DNA of 64,000 nucleotides from the NCBI GenBank assembly GCA_022606425.2, contig JAHDVF020001359.1, positions 496,001-560,000 on the forward strand, written 5' to 3'. The notes below the pieces were generated by a model that worked only from the letters and a program-made list of their open reading frames with translations, was not told where the DNA came from and searched no databases. Below, in pieces: positions 45,291 to 56,899 of this stretch. The translations under genes were made by a program, and so were the position numbers. The first letter of the stretch is position 1; each line of letters starts with the position of its first letter. The DNA comes from Lepidostoma basale (lineage: Eukaryota > Arthropoda > Insecta > Trichoptera > Lepidostomatidae).

Positions 45291-46644
45291 TACTATCTTA
45301 AATAATGCTAATTTTATTTTAAATGACATTATCATGCAGTGAAGTGATGGATTGATACGAAAATATCATTTATATAATTTGTTTTTATAGTATATCTATA
45401 CATTATATATATAAACATCTCCTATTATATATTCAAATTGAAAAGGTAGGTTGAATAGTAGTTATAGATTTGTTGGAACATTCTTTCAGGAACTTAAGCG
45501 AAGCAAATCTGAGAAGAGTGTCAGACTTGTCGGCCGAGATTAATCGCTCCGCTTTGGAGAATTTGCGTTGCTAGTGCTAATGACGGGTGACCCAATAAAA
45601 AAGAATACTCAATTAAAAGTACTAATTATATATGCTAAAAATAAAAACCATACGGTGATTCAAATGATAAAATATTTTCAGTTCCGATATAAAGATTACA
45701 CACTAGTTTACTTTGTAAAACAAGAGTTAAGCGTTATTTGATTGTTTTGGTTATAATTTGATAGAATTAAAAACACGTTAAGCCTTTAAATTAATATTTC
45801 AGTCAGTTTTTTCCTACTGCGTCCTTGGAGTAATTGATATTACAAAATGGCTCACTTAAAACATAAATAAAAATAATAATAAATAATTGAATAAATTATT
45901 ATATTATATATAAATGAGATACTCATATCGATATGGATATTACACGGCTATTGTAAGATGTGAGAAGTCCAAACAAGTGTAAAATATAATATTAAAAAGA
46001 AAATTGGTAAAATGCTGTTATTTAAACTTGTATGAACTTATAAACTCTTTTATATAATACGATAAGTATCAATATTTCTTTGTTACTATCATTTAAACAA
46101 ATATGTATTAATATTAACACTGATTCGATGAAGAAATCGGTTTTAAAGGGTGTCCCGAAACTTATTATCCGAATCGTAGGGTTAATACAGCAGTTTAAAT
46201 AATAAAAAATCATGCTCCTTTTTGTTACGCTTTAAAAACTGATTGAGTATACATTTACTTCGGCCACACAACAAATCCCTCATAGGTACCTGTTGTAGTA
46301 GAGTATATTGCAGATACTTAGGTGCGTACGACAGGGAAAGGGATCCTATCGCATTAGTTTTCATCCCCTAACATGCAAGTTTAACTAGTGTAGAGGATGT
46401 GGCACGTGGCGGATGTTCCACAGCTCGAAGACTTCTGCACTGACACGTACAGGAAGGGAAATTAATTAATCACTTCGCATACTCGAATTGTTATTTTTTT
46501 ACACAAAATTGTTATTTTTTACACACATCAGTGCTATGCTCTGATATATTCTGATAATTCACTATTCCAAGGAGAACTTTGATATCATAAACATTTCTAA
46601 ACTGGGGTAAAATTATTTGCAAAAAACACTAAATTATCATTGCA
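45291..46644. other. AT-rich sequence, nothing recognised
   Basis: 45480-45600 and 46370-46450 are slightly GC-richer. No family recognised. Confidence 0.4.
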
Positions 46645-46820
46645 ACTAACTAACTAACTAACCATCACGCCGTCTATTGGATTGACACACGGTTCTTTCC
46701 TGATATACTTCTCAATATCTGATTTATTTGATCATGCCACATTTTCCTCCGACTTCCTCTATTCCTAGTTCCATTTACATCGTTGATGTATTTTCTAAGC
46801 CATATATGTTCCTTTCATTA
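46645..46820 (-). pseudogene. RTE-like LINE family A tail
   Basis: It begins with ACTAACTAACTAACTAACCA (minus-strand TTAG tail), CATCACGCCGTC, then after a deletion 'WHDQ' codons (TTGATCATGCCAC) and 'RNRGSRRK' codons near 46750. Confidence 0.75.
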
Positions 46821-47457
46821 TTTAGTTATTATCTTTGTAAATAATAAAAATAGCATATTTTGCTTTAACAAATAATTAGAGTTCTTCTAGTTTCGGACGT
46901 ATACGCGTTGACGCGTTTTGCGCATTTCGTAATATGATAATAAAACGATAAATACACAGTATGATAGAAAGTATTATATAATAATCTCAAAAGCACAAAA
47001 ATAAATCATTTACATGTTATTATATTCAATGTGTTAATCTGTTGTCTGTGAAATGGTACATTTTTTAACAGTAGTAAATATTTTCTTATACCTATTATTT
47101 TTATGTTTAATATTTTTTTGTTAACTTTAATATTTTTTATTATAATTCAATCTTAGGTTTATTTGACTTCCCCAAAATAAAGTACCGTAAAACCTTGATA
47201 TAACGGACCTCTATTTAAAGAACTTCGGTTATAACGGACAAAAAATCCGGTCAAATGTAAAAAAAATAATAACGTCCTGTTAATATTAAACATGCTTAAA
47301 TTCAAGTGTCGCCGCATGTAAACAATTTTTAGCGGCCATGATAGGCACGTCATACATCTAGCACTAGAATTTTTTGACATAATGCCGAGGATAGAAGTGA
47401 AGATAGCGAAGAAGAGGAAACAACACTGCCAAAAATGAAGTTATCGGTGGTAAGATC

Positions 47458-47960
47458 ACAAATTCTTACGTTTTTATACCTCAAAGAAAACGGTTAATAC
47501 CCCTGGCTGTGCCCAACTGATTTCTTTCTGGGTATGCTGGACTACCAATCATTGGAAATTAGACGAACTATCCATTTGGGTGTTCATTTTTTTCAACTGA
47601 TTCGTGGTCGAATACATAACTCGGATATTTTGAATGACTTGACTTTGTTTGTCCCTGACAATTATCTGCGACAAAGGCAACATAGATTATTTCACCTGCC
47701 ACTGTGTAGAACCAATTTACCGTAGGTAATGCCGTGGGCAGGGCAATAATCCTTCTAAACCGCATCTCTTCGGATGTGGACATCTTCCACGATAGTGAGG
47801 CTACCCTTAGAAAGCATCTATCTCTTATATAATGTATAAAATTGATATTTGCTTCTCTTGTTCTTCTTATTGTTTCTTTTTACTTAATTGTTCTTAATTT
47901 TTTAATTATCTTGTGTTTTTTTGTGTTAATATCTATCCTTTATATTGTATTTTTTAAATT
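47458..47960 (+). pseudogene. Jockey-like LINE 3' end, nested in pogo shell
   Basis: Reads YPWLCPTDFFLGMLDYQSL, HFFQLIRGRIHNSDILNDL, 'LFVPDNYLRQRQHRLFHLP' and CRTNLP, then a stop in place of the next codon and frameshifted 'VDIFHDS'. Same family as 32393 and 35550. An in-frame TAA near 47491 replaces a codon of the YG motif. Confidence 0.82.
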
Positions 47961-48029
47961 TTATAATGGCATATTGTGTTAAAAATAGTTTTTTTTTGTA
48001 TTCTATAGTCATAAGCAGAAATAAGACAA

Positions 48030-48330
48030 TAAGATATAGAAATAAGACGCCGAACAAAAGTCATAGACATAATGGACCTTGTCGCTAAGCAGAAAATGGC
48101 AGTGGGCAGGTCATGTCGCCAGACAGGGAACAGGGCGATGGGCACCCAGAGTCCTCAAATGGAGACCATGGGATAGAAAAAGAGGAGTGGGCCGACTCCA
48201 AAAAATATGGGCAGACGACATTATCCCTGTCGCGGGTAAAATGTGGCAAAGAAAAGCCCAAGATAGAGTGAAGTGGAAGAAAATGGAGGAGGCCTATATC
48301 CAGCAATGGAGAGATGGCTGAGGAAGAAGA
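48030..48330 (+). pseudogene. RTE-like LINE family B tail, nested in pogo shell
   Basis: 48037-48078 reads RRRTKVIDIMDLV, and after a frameshift 48085-48320 reads KWQWAGHVARQGTGRWAPRV, 'LKWRPWDRKRGVGRLQ' and AYIQQWRDG, then a stop and a (GAAGAAGA) end. 5'-truncated. Confidence 0.85.
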
Positions 48331-48793
48331 AGATAGTCATAAGCGCTTTGGTTATATACTGTGATGTTTATGATTTAAAAAATTGAAAAAAAAAATTGAA
48401 ATAAAAATTTCGACGATCTGATAACATTTATTGACTATAAGTCAGATAACGAAGTTCAACTATATTTTACGAATTTTCGTAATTTTAGAAAGTTGATTAT
48501 AAAAAAAAACAGCAAACTTCAAAAGTGCAAACAAAACTTGATTCCTTTTTAAAGCAGGATTACCGAAAGCAAGCGCGTCGATATCAAACAGCAACGTCAC
48601 TTCACGACGAGTGTCCGAAGATAATAAATAGAACTTTGTTTGTGTTTTGTATTGTTTATTTATATGTAAAAATACAGTGTACATATTTAAATTTTTTTTT
48701 TTAATTATTTGAAACCTATTTTTATGTAACGGACTTTCGGCTTTAACGAACACCCCCTGCCCCCAATCAGTCCGTTATATCGAGGCTTTACTG

Positions 48794-50644
48794 TATGTTC
48801 ATATACGCATCCGTTGAAAATTTAATGCGAGAGCTCAAGATCAATTGTGTTAACTCTTATCTAATACAAGTGCTAAGGCATCTTTCGACACAATACAATC
48901 ACAAGTATAACTTCTTACTTTAAATAAGCGGAACATGTGAAGACATCCCTAAACATATAAGGGTGTGATGGTGGTAATGATGCGTGGATATATGTATGGT
49001 GTAGTGGTTAAATACTGAGATATCGATTGATTGTGTAACACCTATACTATATAATGGTCGGTAAGACAAAAGGAGTGACCGTTTAGTGAAACCTTAGTGT
49101 AAGTGCACGAATACAGAATAAGACTTGCCATTTATTTATTTATTAAGGGTAACATACAGCGATATCAATAACATACAATATATATATATAAAAGAAACAT
49201 TTAGAATAATTAAAATAAGGCCAATTACATGCTACCACGATTGTTCTATATTTAAAATTTGATAATAAAGTAACGTTGCACGTTATTTGTTAAATAATGT
49301 TACTCGTATCAACTCGTCCATATAATAAGAAACTGTAGAAAATTAAAGAATTAAACATTAAAACATTAAACCTAATAATGCATTCTGTTCTCTAACGAGC
49401 TTATTATTTTAAAGAAATTTCTGGGAATTAACCGAACCAGTCAAGTCTTATCAAATTCACTGCAACTCAAACTTTGCACAATGTATAGTGAACCTTATTT
49501 AAGTGCATTTTATTGTCGGGATATTTTTTCCGAAATGTTTATTTTAGTAACCAAACTTTCTCCATTGAAATTTTTTTAAAATTCATTAATAATAGTTACA
49601 CATAACATTTTTCGTCTCTTTATCACAATATTTTGATTTATTTAAAAATTGTTATCAATATTTCATTACCTAGACCCTCGTTAGAGATAATGGCTCAAAC
49701 ATGTTTATCATTTTGTTTAAAATTACCATTTCTTTCAAAAAGATAATATGTGAAATAATCTGGTATTTCGTAGTTACATCTCGCACTATACTAGAGCCGT
49801 TTAGAACTGAGTCTTGAGGCCATAAATGTCAATAGAGATAAGGATGGGAAGTGCGCCGGGACCGTTTTTTCATCGATCGATATACGATACAATCGACTAT
49901 AATGATTTTATAATGATCTGTACGTTATGATATGTACGATGAGTCTTTACCAAATGCAATTGCAGTGCGTGTTTTTTGCTATAGATGTGTTTACAGCAAT
50001 TAAATAAATATATTCGTGTGTCACCACTCGTTGCGCACTATGGATAGTTTATTTTCTTACGTTGATTTGAAGAAATAACATGGCGATATTAGCCCTCAAA
50101 CTCGAACAGTGATTCACAACGTATTCCTGTTTGTCAATGAATTGAAAAGTGATCCGAATAAAATGGTTTCTCTTAATTTCAACAAACCACGTGAAATGGC
50201 CGCGTTTATTTGTGGTGTGAGTAAAGCGACAGTGGACTTTTAAGGGCCACAATATGATCTACTTTGTTTCTTATACTTAACTTTCTTTCTGTGTTTATAG
50301 ACATACGGTATACTATTTTTAAAATTTAACAATTTTTCGGTTTATACTGGTATTTAATTTAGTATCTTGTAGTCACAAATTTCATACGAATTTAAACGCA
50401 CATAAAACCAGTAAATAAAGTTTAATATCAAAACTTTGTTAACTCGTTAAAGTTTATGAACAAGATACGATAATAAACGTTACTTATCGATATATTTATT
50501 TTATTGTTACGCCCAACCCTAAACCGCTCCATAAGGCCCGTAAGTGCAAGCGAGATAGACATAGGGAAATGATTTATGGCCCCAAGACTCAGATCATAGC
50601 GGCTACACTATAGTATTTCTAAAGTGAAGGCAACTTATTTTTTG
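48794..50644. other. AT-rich intergenic sequence
   Basis: (TTTA)n then GGGTAACATACAGCGATATC at 49133-49163 and (TA)n at 49179-49191. TACTCGTA at 49311-49318. No gene seen. Confidence 0.45.
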
Positions 50645-50785
50645 TTTCATGAATGGTGTAAAACATCATATTAAATAATTTATATGAATGAAAACGTCTG
50701 TCTTCTAGAAGTTTTATAAAATTTTAGATGGAATGACATGTTTGTCCCTTCTAAGGCATTATAATTTGTGCATTATGTAATCAAT
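50645..50785 (-). repeat. Penelope-like repeat, family A
   Basis: On the plus strand: GAAAACGTCTGTCTTCTAGA, GGAATGACATGTTTGTCCC, TTCTAAGGCATTATAATTTG. The minus strand gives stem II GCCTT/AGGG, with GAAAC changed to CAAAC. Confidence 0.7.
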
Positions 50786-51690
50786 AAAAATACTAATATG
50801 ATTTATTAATCGTTTTTGTTTTACGTGATAACCATAACATATATTGATACATAGAAAACTTATATTAATAAATCGAAGGAAATACTAGTACGATATATAA
50901 TATTAACAACATGTGTTTCTCCACTAGACGATAGTAACGGCTACTTCTTAAAACCGGACATCGCGTTGTTGGCCAGAAAGTACGAGTATTTGAAGTTATT
51001 ATTGTATATATTATAGTTATACTAATGGAAAGTAGTCAAAACAACTGAACTTTTACATATAATAATCGTTTTATTCTGGGCCTTACGAAAAAGTGACACA
51101 TTTGATTATACATGACTCTAGAGTGAGAACTGAACTTTAACTTATTGTGCCAATCAAATTCTAAATCCTTTTATTGACCAAGAAAAAACCTATATACGAA
51201 CATGGGCTTACTTAATCCAAAAGAAACATTTACAATACATAAGTTAGAAGGTATGGTGTAATACCCGATAATTTACTAGAAAACCGACCGACTGTTTACC
51301 TACGTGACTAGGATCGGCGATGTCGGGACCAGGAGCAGCGGTCCCTAACCCTGCGCTGCTCTCACGACCTTATTCAATATCCTCGATAACACAAGGGATG
51401 CTAAGTACTACCAATATCCGAAAATCACTTATTGTTCCGTTTCGGCCAAAAGAGAGCCGAGTTCCCAATTATTTCTTAATTTTAACCACATTTGCTTACT
51501 CACAAAGATTCAGAAGATACATTATATTATAAAATAAACAAAAAAAAAGAAGTTTTAATGATTATTAATTTATGTATGTTATACCATGTTCAATAATCAT
51601 CGAGTAGCATGTACATTAAAATTTATAATAGCCGTCATATACGAGTATTATTGAACGCTAAGGCATTAACACTGTGGAATTCCATAGTAA
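50786..51690. other. AT-rich sequence, nothing recognised
   Basis: TACGAGTA at 50981 and 51640. 51300-51380 is GC-richer but unassigned. Confidence 0.45.
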
Positions 51691-51892
51691 TATACTTAGA
51701 AAATTGAAAATAACTTTGTTTAATCCACAAAATATTAAAAAAATACGACATGTTTCGGAGGATACCTCCATCTTCAGGTGTAAAAATATAAATTATATTT
51801 TTACACCTGAAGATGGAGGTATCCTCCGAAACATGTCGTGTTTTTTAATATTTTGTGGATTAAACAAAGTTATTTTCAATTTCCTAAGTATA
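51691..51892. repeat. Penelope-like hammerhead fold-back, family C
   Basis: Two arms of about 100 bp (51691-51790, 51794-51892) are almost exact reverse complements around a 3-base centre. Each has TTGAAAATAACTTTG, TAATCCACAAAATATT and the hammerhead-like core. Transcription of either strand would give an RNA hairpin containing sense and antisense ribozyme motifs. Confidence 0.88.
51803..51841 (+). ncRNA. Hammerhead-like ribozyme motif, family C (best example)
   Basis: Stem I is ACAC (51803-51806) pairing with GTGT (51838-51841). The core CTGAAGA (51807-51813) fits CUGANGA and is followed by one unpaired T. Stem II is GGAGG/CCTCC (51815-51819, 51823-51827) with loop TAT. GAAAC is 51828-51832. 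Stem III is the self-complementary ACATGT (51831-51836), and the predicted cleavage follows C51837. All conserved hammerhead positions are met except the extra base after A9. The very short stem III suggests a dimeric form, as reported for Penelope-like elements. The mirror copy on the minus strand (51741-51781) has a mutated stem I (GTAT). Confidence 0.72.
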
Positions 51893-52224
51893 TATACACA
51901 ATTGTTACAATTTCTTTTAACTATGGTATATTCGTATCATATGGTTTCATCCTCGACCGACGTTTCAAAGGTGTGTTGGAAATAGAGGAACGCTACTAAA
52001 ATGGATACAATAACTAATTGCTTAAGATCGGCATCGAAAAATTCTATTCTAGATTAAATTAAATTTTGCGCTTATCACTAATTTACTAAAAGTAACCGTA
52101 TACCTACAGTTTAAGGTGTTATATTCCTGGGTTCTCAAATCAGTTCCAAGAGAGAGTGTGAGAAGGAAATGAAAAGCCGAATAAAATCTCGAAAGATCAA
52201 TTCCACCAAAAATCTTAGTATACG
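51893..52224. other. Unassigned sequence
   Basis: No feature recognised. Confidence 0.4.
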
Positions 52225-52690
52225 TACCATCATATTTGCAATATTTCTTGACGATACTGAAATTTGGACGGTGAAAATCCGTGATTGTACCAGGATTGAG
52301 GCCTTTGAAATGCGGTGTTAGCATTGGATACTGAGAATCCCATTGACTACAAAAAACACGAATGACTCGGTCCTTAATTAATGAGCTCAGAATAACAGAT
52401 CTGTACGTCCATAGTACGTAGAACATGATCGCAGTACCCAGTCGGCGAGTGTTGCGTTTCTTTGGCCACATCGCCAGGAGAAACCCGGCCAACTGGAGAA
52501 GAGTATTGTCACAAGAATAGGCAAAAGAAGTGGAGGCTGATCTCCTGCGCAATAGTGTGAATAGATTGAAGAGATGAGGGAGGGAGAGCTTCATTCGTCG
52601 GTATGGGCTGCCGAGAACCGAGAGGATTATAGGGCGTTTAATCTCGGTCATCTCAATAGATTACGACCCTCAGCAGTGAAGAAACGAAAG
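52225..52690 (+). pseudogene. RTE-like LINE C-terminus, many breaks
   Basis: Plus-strand codons give EIWTVKIRDCTRIEAFEMRC (52258-52317), a stop, then HWILRIPLTTKNTNDSVLN. After frame slips come 'RRVLRFFGHIARRNP' (about 52443-52487) and weak basic and 'NREDYRAF' zones near 52615-52640. A long open frame on the opposite strand (52049-52651) is an antisense shadow with no domain of its own. Confidence 0.75.
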
Positions 52691-54278
52691 AAGAAAAACA
52701 AACCGTGTAAGGCTAACTAGAATACATTAAATTAAAAACATCGTTCAATGAAATGACATGAATTCGACGTTTAAAGTTAAGTTAGTGAATACATTTTTGA
52801 AAGTTACAATGAAAACAACATTTTATATTTTTGAAGAGCTTCGTACACAATAAATTTTTTTAATCGCCTTCCAACCGAATCGTGTTTACTGATAACAAAA
52901 ACCACTAGGGGAAAAAACAATAATACTTAATCCGTTTTCGATACAAAACAAATAAAAATAGAGGTGGAATAATACAAAAGTTGAGGGAAAAAAGTTTTGC
53001 AGCCCTTTCTACGGGAAAGTAAGTCCATATTCCAAGATGGCGTCGTAAGATTTTTTAAAGTGGCAATATAATTCAAGTTGGAACGAGAACGTGTAAATAT
53101 TGACAAATACTCAATTTGGTATCCATTTGATTTCAAATTGATTTTTACCGCTCGCCTGCGCCGGAGAATGGACACGAAAATGTTTTGTTAAGATTACAAA
53201 AAGTTCTTTTCGTATATTTTACTAGTAATTTCAATTACTTGATAATATAACACTTGAATGGAGTGCACTTTCTTACACACTCGTACATTTTGTTAAACAC
53301 GATCATTTCATAAAGTTTGATCGTTAAATTTATAATCACCATATTATGTTATAAGCTTCGTAATGTAAGCTACTGAATATTTTAACATACTTGAAATATT
53401 ACAATTGAAATTGTGAAGAAGATATATCACGTGAAATGAAAAATTCACACATGATTTTAAAATGAATGTGCATTGATATTTGGTGTCGGTTAGATAAATT
53501 AGGAACCAAGATTCAATATTTTTAAGCACAACATTGCCTTTAAATATTTTGTAGAAGATAGGACTAAAAATTCGAGATTTTATTTTAAAATAATGTAAAT
53601 AACAAATAAAAAAAAACATATATGACTTTGAAAAAAACGTAACATAAAGTGAGCGGTTTAAACGATTTAGATAATCCACAGAGAAATTATTTATTCAAAA
53701 ACAGTTAACTGTAAAAATAAACAGATATTTTTCGCCATGAATTTGTTCCAAAGTGAAATTAAATTGAATTACGAAAAATGCCTGCAGCGTTCCTCGCAGT
53801 CGTTGAATTCGAAGGTTTGACATTTTTGTGTCAATTGGCGAGTAGACCATTTGGTCAAATGAACGATTGGAAGGTGGAATGATGTGATCTGAACTTGAAT
53901 TATGTGGGGTTGGAAAATTGGGGAAATCGTACACATTTCCCCCGTAATTTGGTTCGGGACCTATTTCGATTTTGGAATGGAAAAGGGTTTGATAGTGAGT
54001 AGGTACCGATCGTGTCTTATTTTATTTGGAGTTAGGGCTTCACCAATGATTTACAGTAATGAAAGTACTAAAGTAGAAAATAAACAAATGGTAACGATAA
54101 GTTAACTTAGTAACAGAGCGCACACTTCATGCTCCCAAAAACTGCAATTAAAGTTTAATTTAACATTTAAGATACCATTTTATGTGGATCTGATCGGAAC
54201 AAAACTAAGTTTCGAATTTCAGTAGAATTTAAATAAAATTAGTAATCTTAACCTTTTAGTTTGAAACATTGTTATAAT
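52691..54278. other. AT-rich sequence, nothing recognised
   Basis: Several open frames of 60-110 codons on the minus strand are AT-driven and lack any motif. Confidence 0.45.
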
Positions 54279-54517
54279 GACGACCTTTGTGGCGGAGTGG
54301 TAAGTACATTAACCGTTCGATTTCCGGCGAGGGGAGTGTGATTGTCACACTGGCTTTGGTCTGGTGTAGAATTCACGCGACAATAAAATGGCGATAGATT
54401 CGCTACCTATCACATGTCACGAGAATCACTTTAACTAGAATACCATTTACATCGATTTGGCTCATGCTGTCATGATGTTAAGAGCGATTCAACAAAATAA
54501 TAATAATAATAATAATA
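54279..54517 (+). repeat. tRNA-derived SINE, copy 5
   Basis: The head GACGACCTTTGTGGCGGAGT keeps the A box. The anticodon-arm region is deleted so that the B box (CGTTCGATTTCCGGCG) follows closely. The body and ATTCAACAAAATAATAATAA tail are near consensus. Confidence 0.9.
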
Positions 54518-54989
54518 TCACAATTGTGATGTTATAACAGTGTTTCAAATTAGTGTCATAAAGTATCATAGAGTTTCAGCCAAAATAATGGATTATTTTA
54601 TTAGTAAGATGAAAAACTATTTATGTAATACGTAATTGAGTCATTAGATAATATTACTCAATTTAATCTTGGATTATATTGTATAACCAATCAAACACTA
54701 TTTTTTAATGTTACGTATGATAATATGTTTTGGTATATTAGTTCTGAATTATTAGTGAGTCGTTCACCCAGACATCGCCATGAAGATTGTAAGATTGTTA
54801 ATATATAAACTCGAGGATAAAAAATTGGTCGGTTTCTAGAAGCAGAAGCGTGAAAAAAACACAAATTAGAAATTTAGAAACATACGAGTATCTCATTCCA
54901 GAACTTATTCAGTTTCATTATGTGAATTATTATATATATCATAAAATATTGAAAAAAATCGTAGGCAGCGCTTAATTAAAATATGAGTA
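54518..54989. other. Unassigned, with a Penelope-like family B scrap
   Basis: AAGTATCATAGAGTTTCAGC (54561-54580) is the reverse complement of the block that opens the family B repeats at 32018 and 33325. TACGAGTA at 54883-54890. Confidence 0.45.
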
Positions 54990-56899
54990 CCGTAGAACGG
55001 GGATACTTTGCTCCTACGGGGGATACTTTGCTCCAAACTAAAAAAAAGTTTCTATTTCGTCCAGCCGGTAATCACCTCAGATTTGAGAGATTCTAAAAAT
55101 ATTATCAGGTAACACTAATCTTGCTCTACCAACTGCCGTGTGAATTGAGTGTCTACGGTAAGCCATTTGGACAGTAGCAGTCAAATAAACCACAACCTCG
55201 TAGCAATCTCAACGGAATCATTGGAAAAATCGGTTTACATCTTGGACCCTAGTCGTTAGACCCTGGTGAGTGATATATAATTTGAAAGGATATTTTATAA
55301 TATAGTAGTGGACATAATATTTTTTAGATTGCTGTTAAAGTTTCTGAGATATTTAAGATTTAAAAAAACGGGGATACTTTGCTCCAGTTTTGGGGATACT
55401 TTGCTCCAGGAGCAATGTTTCCCCAATATACAATTTATTATAAATTTTCGTATTTATTTTAGATTATCTTGCCCAGAATACACGTAAAAAGAGCAGATTC
55501 CCGTTAATATAGAGCTTACACTCAAAAAAGTTGGAAAAATGTCTCCTGGCTGTAAGATCTGGGGTCATGACTCAAAGGAAAGCCTGACTCACTGACTCGT
55601 TTAATGGAAATAGTGACACCGAACAGCTCAATCAATTTAAAGGCGGGATTCAAAAAAGTGGTATTTATCTGACAGATATGCAACCGCTCTTGGAAAGACT
55701 TCCTCAAGTTTTTGACAAAGAGGCAATAAACAGTTCTTTCTTAGAGAGCCTGGATAGTAAAAGAGCTGAATGGACAAAAGGCATCTCCAACAAAGAAGAA
55801 ACTTATGATAGTTCCAGGAAAAAGCGTGGCAGAACAGCTTGTTGCAGTGACAGCACTAGGAGATACTGCAGCGTCATCATTACAAAATTTGTCCAAAATA
55901 ACCGGAGAGTTTGAGAATACAGTCGAAGAACTCCCCACAAGTTCCAGAAAATATCGCCGAGTAAGTGGTAGCGAGAGCGAGGCTAGTGGGCAAATTTCAT
56001 TAAGAGATTCTTCAGACGGACCCTTGAGTGACTTGGAAAATGAGCCCCCAAAAGTCCAGAAAAACTCAGGATTCAAATTGCTACCATTAGTGAGAAAAGT
56101 GGGCAGATACATTGTTTTTAATTACGAAGGAGAGCTTTTCCCGGGTGTCATTACAAAATTAGGGAAAAAAGGTCCCGTTGTGTCTGCCATGCAAAGGTCA
56201 ATTAAAAGCTGGAGGTGGCCAATGCCTGCTGATGAAATGCCTGCTGATGCCGACCAAAAAAAATTGGAAGACGAGAATTTTTCTCCGTTCCTGAATTGGA
56301 CCAATTATGGGGCACTTAGATAATGTTAACTAATATTATTACATTTTCTCGCTAAAGTGGGCTTTATACCTATTTCTTTATTGTATTTTTAATTCTATTG
56401 TGATTTTAATATTGTGTTTTTAACAATTGTTGGTGAGATTTTGTATTAGGTACTCATATATGATTTAAAATTATAATATTTTTGAAAAATTTCAAATATA
56501 AAGCATAATAAAAGCTCAGTTAAAATTTATATCAATAAAAATACATGTGATTAATAGCTAAAACTGTATTTTTATTAAACTTTGTATATCTCTGGATGGA
56601 GAAATGTTAGAAACTTAATATTAAACAATGCTCTGTGGCAGAAATAAATTCGAATCGAAGTTGAAGAAATCATGGAGCAAAGTTTCCCGCTTTCAATGCA
56701 TACTTTGCTCCAAAAGAAAAATTTTAATAATGGTGACTTAACAGCTCATTTTTATTTTTCAAATCATCTCATCTTAAGGCAAAGAGTTATTTTATTCACT
56801 TAAAAATTATAGCCAGATCCAAATACTAGTATTTGAAAAATGCAAACAATTATTACAAATATGGAGCCAATTTTGGAGCAAAGTATCCCCGTCTTACGG
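54990..56899 (+). mobile_element. pogo/jerky-like DNA transposon (1910 bp)
   Basis: The ends are inverted repeats of about 25 bp, CCGTAGAACGGGGATACTTT on the left and CCGTAAGACGGGGATACTTT on the right (minus strand), each continuing GCTCC. TA duplications flank (54988-54989, 56900-56901). The 16-mer GGGGATACTTTGCTCC or close variants recur at 54999, 55019, 55370, 55392, 55409 (reverse, weak), 56674 (reverse), 56699 and 56875 (reverse), so the flanks of the gene are studded with copies of the terminal motif. Only the C-terminal part of a transposase remains, so the element is internally deleted. Confidence 0.9.
55606..56323 (+). pseudogene. pogo/jerky-type transposase, C-terminal fragment
   Basis: The first frame (about 55606-55775) reads SDTEQLNQFKGGIQKSGIYL then DMQPLLERLPQ and 'SLLESLDSKR'-type codons. 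It is the segment after the DDE catalytic domain in which relatives have a 'GI-x-PLN...VLERLP' pattern. A frameshift near 55770 is followed by ASPTKKKLMIVPGKSVAEQL, a Ser/Glu-rich linker (55930-56060) and a conserved-looking end module KVGRYIVFNYEGELFPGVI, 'KKGPVVSAMQRSIKSWRWP', closing at the stop 56321-56323. No DDE motif is left. The second frame (55805-56323, 172 codons) is intact. Confidence 0.78.

Larger units (their letters stand above)
47185..48793. mobile_element. pogo/Tigger-like DNA transposon shell (1609 bp)
   Basis: The ends are inverted: left CCGTAAAACCTTGATATAAC, right (minus strand) CAGTAAAGCCTCGATATAAC, both continuing GGAC. TA flanks each end (47183-47184, 48794-48795). Subterminal TTCGGTTATAACGGAC and its mirror-like partner near 48725 recur. 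Codons EDRSEDSEEEETTLPKM (about 47390-47440) resemble the acidic C-terminal tail of pogo-type transposases. The centre has been invaded by a Jockey tail and an RTE tail, so no transposase domain remains. Confidence 0.8.

Noticed and set aside
46150..46175. GGGTGTCCCGAAACTTATTATC as a hammerhead or transposon end
   Set aside because: GAAAC is present, but no CTGANGA strand or stem II hairpin precedes it, and no inverted partner was found.
52049..52651. 200-codon minus-strand open frame, the longest in the window
   Set aside because: It lies opposite a recognisable RTE-type LINE tail and has no domain of its own; the plus strand explains the sequence.
55741..56112. 123-codon minus-strand open frame
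   Set aside because: Antisense to the pogo-type transposase fragment.
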